From: Bacillota bacterium
GTDB lineage: Bacteria > Bacillota > Clostridia > Christensenellales > UMGS416
Assembly: GCA_023409755.1 (NCBI GenBank)
Contig: JAEYRA010000196.1
Coordinates: 1-10,744, forward strand
Length of the DNA: 10,744 nt
Reading direction: 5' to 3'
The position numbers were made by a program, and so were the translations under genes. The notes beneath the pieces were generated by a model. The model was given only the letters and a program-made list of their open reading frames with translations. It was not told where the DNA came from and did not search any database. This document shows, piece after piece, positions 6,728-10,744 of the stretch. Each line of letters opens with the position of its first letter. Within the stretch, counting starts at the first letter, position 1.

Positions 6728-7087
6728 TTACGCGCTGAGCGCCTGCTTGGCCTTTTCCACCAGGCTGGTGAAAGCCTTGGGGTCGGTCACGGCCAGTTCC
6801 GCCAGGATCTTGCGGTTCATATCCACGCCGGCCTTCTTCAGGCCGTTCATCAGCTTGCTGTAGCTGAGGCCATTGAGGCGGGCAGCGGCGTTGATGCGGA
6901 CGATCCACAGCGAGCGGAAATCGCGCTTGCGGAGCTTGCGGCCCTCATAGGCGTGGGCCATGGCCTTCATCACCGCAGACTTGGCGATGCGGTATTGTTT
7001 GCTGCGGGCACCGTAGAAGCCCTTCGCGAGCTTCATGACCTTCCGGCGCTTCTTCACAGCGTTAACGGCTCTCTTAATTCTTGCCAT
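6728..7087 (-). CDS. rplT: 50S ribosomal protein L20
   Basis: This 119-residue protein is L20, a 23S rRNA-binding protein needed early in large-subunit assembly. It starts MARIKRAVNAVKKRRK, contains the conserved AKGFYGARSKQYRIA at 21-35, RKLRKRDFRSLWIVRINAAAR at 50-70 and GLSYSKLMNGLKKAGVDMNRK at 73-93, and has the normal length. In Gram-positive bacteria and E. coli L20 also acts as the repressor of its own operon. It is the third gene of the infC operon, 32 bases after rpmI. The ribosome binding site is weak: AAAGGA lies about 13 bases before the ATG, so translation may depend on coupling to rpmI. Confidence 0.98.
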   Translation of the reverse strand: MARIKRAVNAVKKRRKVMKLAKGFYGARSKQYRIAKSAVMKAMAHAYEGRKLRKRDFRSLWIVRINAAARLNGLSYSKLMNGLKKAGVDMNRKILAELAVTDPKAFTSLVEKAKQALSA

Positions 7088-7119
7088 TGACGTTCACTCT
7101 TCCTTTCACGATATCCGGC

Positions 7120-7317
7120 TCACTGGTACGGGATGAGCTGCTTGACGACCTTCGTCTCCTGCGCGCTCACATAGCCGCCGTGGCGCAGATTGCGCTTGGT
7201 CTTGCGGGTCTTCTTGTTCAAGATGTGATTCTTGCCGGAACTGGCCCGCTTGATCTTCCCGCCACCGGTCATCGTGAACCGCTTGCTGGCAGCCTTTCTG
7301 GTTTTGATCTTCGGCAT
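7120..7317 (-). CDS. rpmI: 50S ribosomal protein L35
   Basis: This 65-residue basic protein is L35 of the large ribosomal subunit. MPKIKTRKAASKRF at the N-terminus, the GGGKIKR turn at 18-24 and the KTRKTKRNLR stretch at 36-45 are diagnostic, and the length is standard. GGGAGGG lies seven bases before the ATG and begins next to the infC stop, leaving a 16-base gap, so the two genes are in one transcript. Confidence 0.97.
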   Translation of the reverse strand: MPKIKTRKAASKRFTMTGGGKIKRASSGKNHILNKKTRKTKRNLRHGGYVSAQETKVVKQLIPYQ

Positions 7318-7333
7318 GGTGATGCCCTCCCTT

Positions 7334-7855
7334 TTACTTCTTTCCCTTGGTGCGCGGGGCCAGGATCATGTGCATGTTTCGCCCCTCCAGCACCGGTTTA
7401 CGCTCAATTATGCCAACTTCCTCAACCCGCTGGGCAAACGCGTTCATCACATCGTAACCGATGTTGGCGTGTGCGACCTGGCGGCCGTGAAAGCGGATCC
7501 CCACCTTGACCTTGTCACCCTCAGTCAGGAACTTGATGGCGTTCTTGGCCTTGATCTCAACGTCGTGCTCCTCAATGGTGGCGGACAGGCGGACCTCTTT
7601 GAGCTCGGTCACTTTCTGGTTCTTACGCGCTTCTTTCTCGCGCTTGGCCTGCTCAAAGCGGAACTTTCCATAGTCCATCAGTCGGCACACAGGCGGCTCG
7701 GCGTCCGGCGCGATGAGCACCAGATCCAACCCCTTCTCCTCGGCAATGGCGAGCGCATCCCTGCGGGACAAGATGCCCACCTGGCTGTTGTTCTCGTCCA
7801 TTAAGCGGACTTCCCTGGCACGAATTTCCTCGTTGATGGCACGTTCCTGGCTAAT
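7334..7855 (-). CDS. infC: Translation initiation factor IF-3 with AUU start
   Basis: IF-3 binds the 30S subunit, keeps it apart from 50S and proofreads the start codon. The conserved N-terminal strand INEEIRAREVRL must be included, yet the first ATG in frame (7799-7801) lies after it. Reading upstream there is no ATG, GTG or TTG before the in-frame TGA at 7859-7861. The only sensible start is ATT at 7853-7855, preceded by GGGGGTG (7862-7868) at six bases. This gives 173 residues beginning MSQERAINEE, close to the usual 170-180. The N-domain spans about residues 1-80 and the C-domain about 85-173 (VGIRFHGRQVAH and the final MHMILAPRTKGKK). E. coli infC also starts with AUU, and IF-3 there represses its own synthesis by rejecting that codon; the same control is likely here by inference. 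Confidence 0.95.
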   Translation of the reverse strand: MSQERAINEEIRAREVRLMDENNSQVGILSRRDALAIAEEKGLDLVLIAPDAEPPVCRLMDYGKFRFEQAKREKEARKNQKVTELKEVRLSATIEEHDVEIKAKNAIKFLTEGDKVKVGIRFHGRQVAHANIGYDVMNAFAQRVEEVGIIERKPVLEGRNMHMILAPRTKGKK

Positions 7856-7861
7856 GACTCA

Positions 7862-7868
7862 CACCCCC
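7862..7868 (-). promoter_or_regulatory. Ribosome binding site for the AUU start of infC
   Basis: GGGGGTG on the minus strand lies six bases before the ATT at 7853-7855. It begins only eight bases after the U tract of the leader terminator, so ribosome access and termination are physically close. Confidence 0.6.
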
Positions 7869-7875
7869 ACAACAA

Positions 7876-7909
7876 TAAAAAATGAGCGGGCAGACTTGCC
7901 CCGCTCATT
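7876..7909 (-). terminator. Leader terminator (attenuator) upstream of infC
   Basis: On the minus strand a 12-bp stem with a single bulged G (arms 7897-7909 and 7881-7892) and a four-base loop runs into a run of six T then ATTGTT. It lies between the infC promoter and the infC ribosome binding site. In Firmicutes, L20 leaders upstream of infC control the operon by premature termination; position and structure here fit that model. Confidence 0.85.
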
Positions 7910-7974
7910 CACAATACTCCCTTATGGAAGAACCAGCCTGGCAAAATGCCGGAAGGTGAGAAGCGGGCGCTTCT
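7910..7974 (-). ncRNA. Structured infC leader, probable L20-type leader
   Basis: Between the likely transcription start and the leader terminator, the minus-strand transcript can form three hairpins in a row: AGAAGC/GCTTCT (7959-7974), CCGGCA pairing with TGCC and GG around a bulge (7937-7952), and CTTCC/GGGAG (7917-7930). These are candidates for the L20-binding site and the antiterminator. I could not match the family covariance model by eye, so the L20 assignment rests on position and on the downstream genes. Confidence 0.55.
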
Positions 7975-7988
7975 GCTTTGCAACGTGT

Positions 7989-8017
7989 AGGTTACCACAC
8001 CCAGTGGTGATTGTCAA
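7989..8017 (-). promoter_or_regulatory. Promoter of the infC-rpmI-rplT operon
   Basis: On the minus strand a perfect -35 TTGACA (8012-8017) and a -10 TAACCT (7989-7994) are separated by exactly 17 bases. Transcription would start near 7982, about 125 bases before the infC start. The promoter lies directly after the engB stop codon. The spacer contains an inverted repeat, ACCAC/GTGGT. Confidence 0.75.
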
Positions 8018-8024
8018 ATGGTTT

Positions 8025-8627
8025 TTATGCGTCGTTCGGGGCGGCCAGCGCCTCCCCAATGGCGCGCAGCAGGTCGTCCCGTCCCAGCTTCTCCAGCGAG
8101 GAAGTGACGATGGCCCGGCTGCGAAACGTCATGCCCAGCCGATCCGAGAGGTTCACCGCCGCCAACCCCCGCTGGCTTTTGCTCACCTTGTCGGCCTTTG
8201 TCAGCACCAGGCGGTAGGGCAGCGCGTTGTGCTCCATCCACTGGGCGGCCTGCCGGTCGTCATCGTTCGGGTCCCGCCGGATGTCCATGAGGAACAGCAC
8301 CAGGCGGATGTTCGACGACGCGGCGAAATAACCCTCGATCATCTGGCCCCAGCGCTCCTTCTCAGTGTGGGAGACGTTGGCATAGCCGTACCCCGGCAAA
8401 TCCACCAGGTAGAACCGGTCGTTGAGCAGGTAAAAGTTGACCTCCCGGGTCTTGCCGGGGGTGGAGCTGACGCGGGCCAGCTTGCTCTGGCGGCCCAGGC
8501 CGTTGATGAGCGTGGACTTGCCCACGTTGGAACGGCCGACGAGCACGATCTCCGGCAGGGTGGAACGGGCGAACCCGGCTCGATCCACCGCCGTGAACGC
8601 AAAGCGTGTGGTCTTGATCTCCAGCAT
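8025..8627 (-). CDS. engB: Ribosome biogenesis GTPase EngB (YsxC/YihA)
   Basis: This 200-residue TRAFAC-class GTPase is needed for late assembly of the 50S subunit and is essential in many bacteria. G motifs in order: G1 GRSNVGKST at 31-39, G2 STPGKT with T56, G3 DLPGYGYA at 76-83, G4 TKAD at 143-146 and G5 TSS at 175-177. Length and spacing are normal. The ATG at 8625-8627 has AGGAGG four bases upstream, lying over the end of lon. Only nine bases separate it from lon, so they form one operon, the arrangement known from Bacillus (lonA-ysxC). I see no intrinsic terminator after it, so some transcription may continue into the infC operon. Confidence 0.97.
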   Translation of the reverse strand: MLEIKTTRFAFTAVDRAGFARSTLPEIVLVGRSNVGKSTLINGLGRQSKLARVSSTPGKTREVNFYLLNDRFYLVDLPGYGYANVSHTEKERWGQMIEGYFAASSNIRLVLFLMDIRRDPNDDDRQAAQWMEHNALPYRLVLTKADKVSKSQRGLAAVNLSDRLGMTFRSRAIVTSSLEKLGRDDLLRAIGEALAAPNDA

Positions 8628-8636
8628 ATGTCCTCC

Positions 8637-10744
8637 TCAGCGGGTCAGCAGCGCGTACTGCAGCACCTCATCCAGAGTGTTGACGGGTATGAACTTCAGC
8701 TTCCGGCGGATGTTTTCCGGGATGTCACGGATATCGGACTGGTTGCCATCGGGCACCAGCACGGTGGAGACACCCTCGCGGAAGGCCGCCATGGACTTCT
8801 CCTTCAACCCACCGATGGGCAGCACCCGGCCCCGCAGGGTGATTTCGCCCGTCATTGCCACGTCCCCCGACACCGGCCGTCCGGTCAGGGCCGAGGTGAT
8901 GGCCGTGGCCATGGTGATGCCGGCCGACGGCCCGTCCTTGGGGATGGCGCCTGCGGGCACGTGCACGTGGATGTCCAACTTGGTGTGGAACTCCGGGTCG
9001 ACCCCCAGCTCCACGGCATGGGCACGCACATAGCTCAATGCAGCCCGGGCCGATTCCTTCATCACGTCCCCCAGCTGGCCGGTCAGCTCGAGCTTGCCGC
9101 TGCCCGGCATGGTGTTGACCTCCACCGCCAGCGTCTCGCCGCCAAAGGCCGTCCAGGCCAAACCTGTGGCCACACCGATCTCGTCCTTGCGGTGCATGTC
9201 CTCCCGCTTGTAGCGGATGAACCCGAAATAGCGCTCCACATTGGTACGGGTGACCCGGATATGACCCTTGCCGTGCTCGGCAATCTGCCGGGCGGCCTTG
9301 CGGCACATATGGGCGATCTCTCGCTCCAGACTGCGCACGCCGGCTTCGCGGGTGTAGTGCTCGATGACAAAGCGCAACATCTCATCGGAGATGGCCACCG
9401 CGTCGGGAGCCAGCCCGTGCTCCTTCAATTGCCGGGGCAGCAGGTGCCGCCGGGCGATGCTGACCTTCTCCACATCAGTATACCCCGTCAGGTTGATGAT
9501 CTCCATGCGGTCCAGCAGGGCTGCGGGGATGGTGTCCAGCGTGTTGGCCGTGGCGAGGAACATGACCTGCGAAAGGTCAAAGGGAATCTCCATGTAATGA
9601 TCCCGGAAGGCGTTGTTCTGCTCGGGGTCCAGCACCTCCAGCAGGGCCGAGGCAGGATCCCCGCGGAAGTCATTGCCGATCTTGTCCACTTCGTCGAAGA
9701 GGAACACCGGGTTGCGGGTGCCGCCGGTCTTGATATTGCTGATGATGCGCCCCGGAATGGCACCGATGTAGGTGCGCCGGTGGCCGCGAATCTCGGCCTC
9801 GTCCCGCACACCGCCCAAGGACATACGCACAAACTTACGGTTAAGCGCCCGGGCGATGGAGCGGGCGATGGACGTCTTGCCCACGCCGGGAGGGCCCACG
9901 AAGCACAGGATGGGCCCGCGCATCGACTCGGTCAACCGGCGCACCGCGAAGTATTCCACGATGCGTTCCTTCACCTTCTCCAGCCCGTAGTGATCCTCAT
10001 CCAGAATGCGTTGAGCATTCCCCAGGTCCATGTTGTCTTCGGTCATCGTTTGCCACGGCAAGTCCAGAATCCAATCCAGATAGGTGCGGATGACCGGCAG
10101 ATCCGGCGAGCCGGACGACGTCTTCTCCATACGGGAAAGTTCCTTGACGGCCTTCTCCCGCGCTTCGTCGTTCATCTCAAGTGCCTCGATGCGGGCACGC
10201 AGCTCCTCCACCTCGCTGGCCTCGTCCTGTCCAAGCTCGGTCTGGATGGCCTTGATCTGCTCGTGCAGGTAGTATTCCTTCTGGCTTTGGTCCACCTGCT
10301 GCTTCACGCGCATGCTGATGCGCTTCTCCACCTGCTGAATTTCCACCTCGCGGCTCAGGAGCACGTGGAGGCGCTCGATGCGTTCCAGCACATCGAAGCA
10401 GGCCAAAATCTGCTGCTTCTCCTCCTGCTTTTTGAGTACGCTGGCAGCGATGGTGTCGGCCAGCTCCGACGGGTCGCTCAAGGCTGCGGCGGTGATGAGC
10501 GTCTCTGGCGAAACACGGCCCGAAAGACCGGCATACTCCTCATAGAGCGCCTGTAACCCGCGCACCAGCGCGTCCACATCCACACCCTCAGGCGCGGGGG
10601 CATCCTCCTCCTCCCGTACCAGCACACGGAAGAACGGCTCCTCGTCCACAAACTCCAGAAGGCTGGCGCGGCGCACGCCTTCCACAATGACACGCACATT
10701 ATCCCCGGGCAGCCGCACGATTTGCCGGATGTGGCCCACCGTTC
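8637..10744 (-). CDS. lon: ATP-dependent protease Lon (5' end outside window)
   Basis: Lon is a cytosolic homo-oligomeric AAA+ serine protease that degrades damaged and short-lived regulatory proteins. About 700 C-terminal residues are present; the frame stays open to the right edge, and roughly the first 75 residues lie beyond it. Counting from VGHIRQ at the edge: the rest of the substrate-binding N-domain and a charged coiled coil to about 205, Walker A GPPGVGKTS at 282-290, Walker B VFLFDEVDK at 345-353, a sensor-1 region with ATANT at 396-400, and the protease domain from about 515. The catalytic serine is S605 in KDGPSAG and the lysine K648 in GGLKEK, 43 residues apart as in E. coli Lon (S679/K722). 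It is intact as far as seen and is followed after nine bases by engB. Confidence 0.98.
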   Translation of the reverse strand, partial: TVGHIRQIVRLPGDNVRVIVEGVRRASLLEFVDEEPFFRVLVREEEDAPAPEGVDVDALVRGLQALYEEYAGLSGRVSPETLITAAALSDPSELADTIAASVLKKQEEKQQILACFDVLERIERLHVLLSREVEIQQVEKRISMRVKQQVDQSQKEYYLHEQIKAIQTELGQDEASEVEELRARIEALEMNDEAREKAVKELSRMEKTSSGSPDLPVIRTYLDWILDLPWQTMTEDNMDLGNAQRILDEDHYGLEKVKERIVEYFAVRRLTESMRGPILCFVGPPGVGKTSIARSIARALNRKFVRMSLGGVRDEAEIRGHRRTYIGAIPGRIISNIKTGGTRNPVFLFDEVDKIGNDFRGDPASALLEVLDPEQNNAFRDHYMEIPFDLSQVMFLATANTLDTIPAALLDRMEIINLTGYTDVEKVSIARRHLLPRQLKEHGLAPDAVAISDEMLRFVIEHYTREAGVRSLEREIAHMCRKAARQIAEHGKGHIRVTRTNVERYFGFIRYKREDMHRKDEIGVATGLAWTAFGGETLAVEVNTMPGSGKLELTGQLGDVMKESARAALSYVRAHAVELGVDPEFHTKLDIHVHVPAGAIPKDGPSAGITMATAITSALTGRPVSGDVAMTGEITLRGRVLPIGGLKEKSMAAFREGVSTVLVPDGNQSDIRDIPENIRRKLKFIPVNTLDEVLQYALLTR

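Noticed and set aside
7713..10556. Very long open frame on the plus strand opposite lon, engB and the start of infC
   Set aside because: It is the antisense shadow of GC-rich coding DNA. The minus-strand proteins are unmistakable families, and the plus-strand translation has low complexity and no recognisable domain.
10737..10739. GTG as a real start of lon at the right edge
   Set aside because: It corresponds to an internal valine of the conserved T-V-G-x-I segment of the Lon N-domain, and the frame stays open to the edge.

Overview
The window reads as chromosomal DNA of a GC-rich Gram-positive bacterium, most likely a Clostridia/Oscillospirales-type Firmicute. The reasons are strong AGGAGG-type ribosome binding sites, intrinsic terminators with U tracts, the Firmicute-style neighbourhoods lon-engB and infC-rpmI-rplT plus a TrmH-family methyltransferase, and a secreted protein with choline-binding-like wall repeats. 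The taxon is inferred from gene content only.

Left part (1-2760), minus strand: a small DUF3343 (putative Se/S carrier-like) gene, and upstream of it a 646-residue exported protein that joins a ComEC-like metallo-beta-lactamase domain, a run of cell-wall-binding repeats and a C-terminal fibronectin type III-like domain. Each gene has its own convincing terminator. A divergent promoter region (about 2575-2852) separates them from the next block.

Middle (2853-5738), plus strand: a probable three-gene operon coding for a short-type cysteine desulfurase/selenocysteine lyase-like PLP enzyme, a YdcF/DUF218 protein and a uroporphyrinogen-decarboxylase-superfamily protein that is not HemE. The PLP enzyme and DUF3343 families are known to share selenium/sulfur-related neighbourhoods. 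Here they are on opposite strands with the exported protein between them.

Right part (5748-10744), minus strand: a housekeeping block. Transcription runs from lon (5' end outside the window) into engB. Next comes a consensus-like promoter and a structured leader with an intrinsic terminator, then infC, rpmI and rplT, a strong terminator, and a TrmH/SpoU RNA methyltransferase gene. infC has no usable ATG/GTG/TTG at its conserved N-terminus and must start at AUU, as in E. coli. That start and the leader terminator suggest two layers of autoregulation for this translation operon.

I found no CRISPR array, insertion sequence, prophage or tRNA/rRNA gene, and no clear new multi-gene system. The observations most worth following are the exported MBL/wall-repeat protein, the AUU start and attenuator of infC, and the split selenium/sulfur-type gene set.
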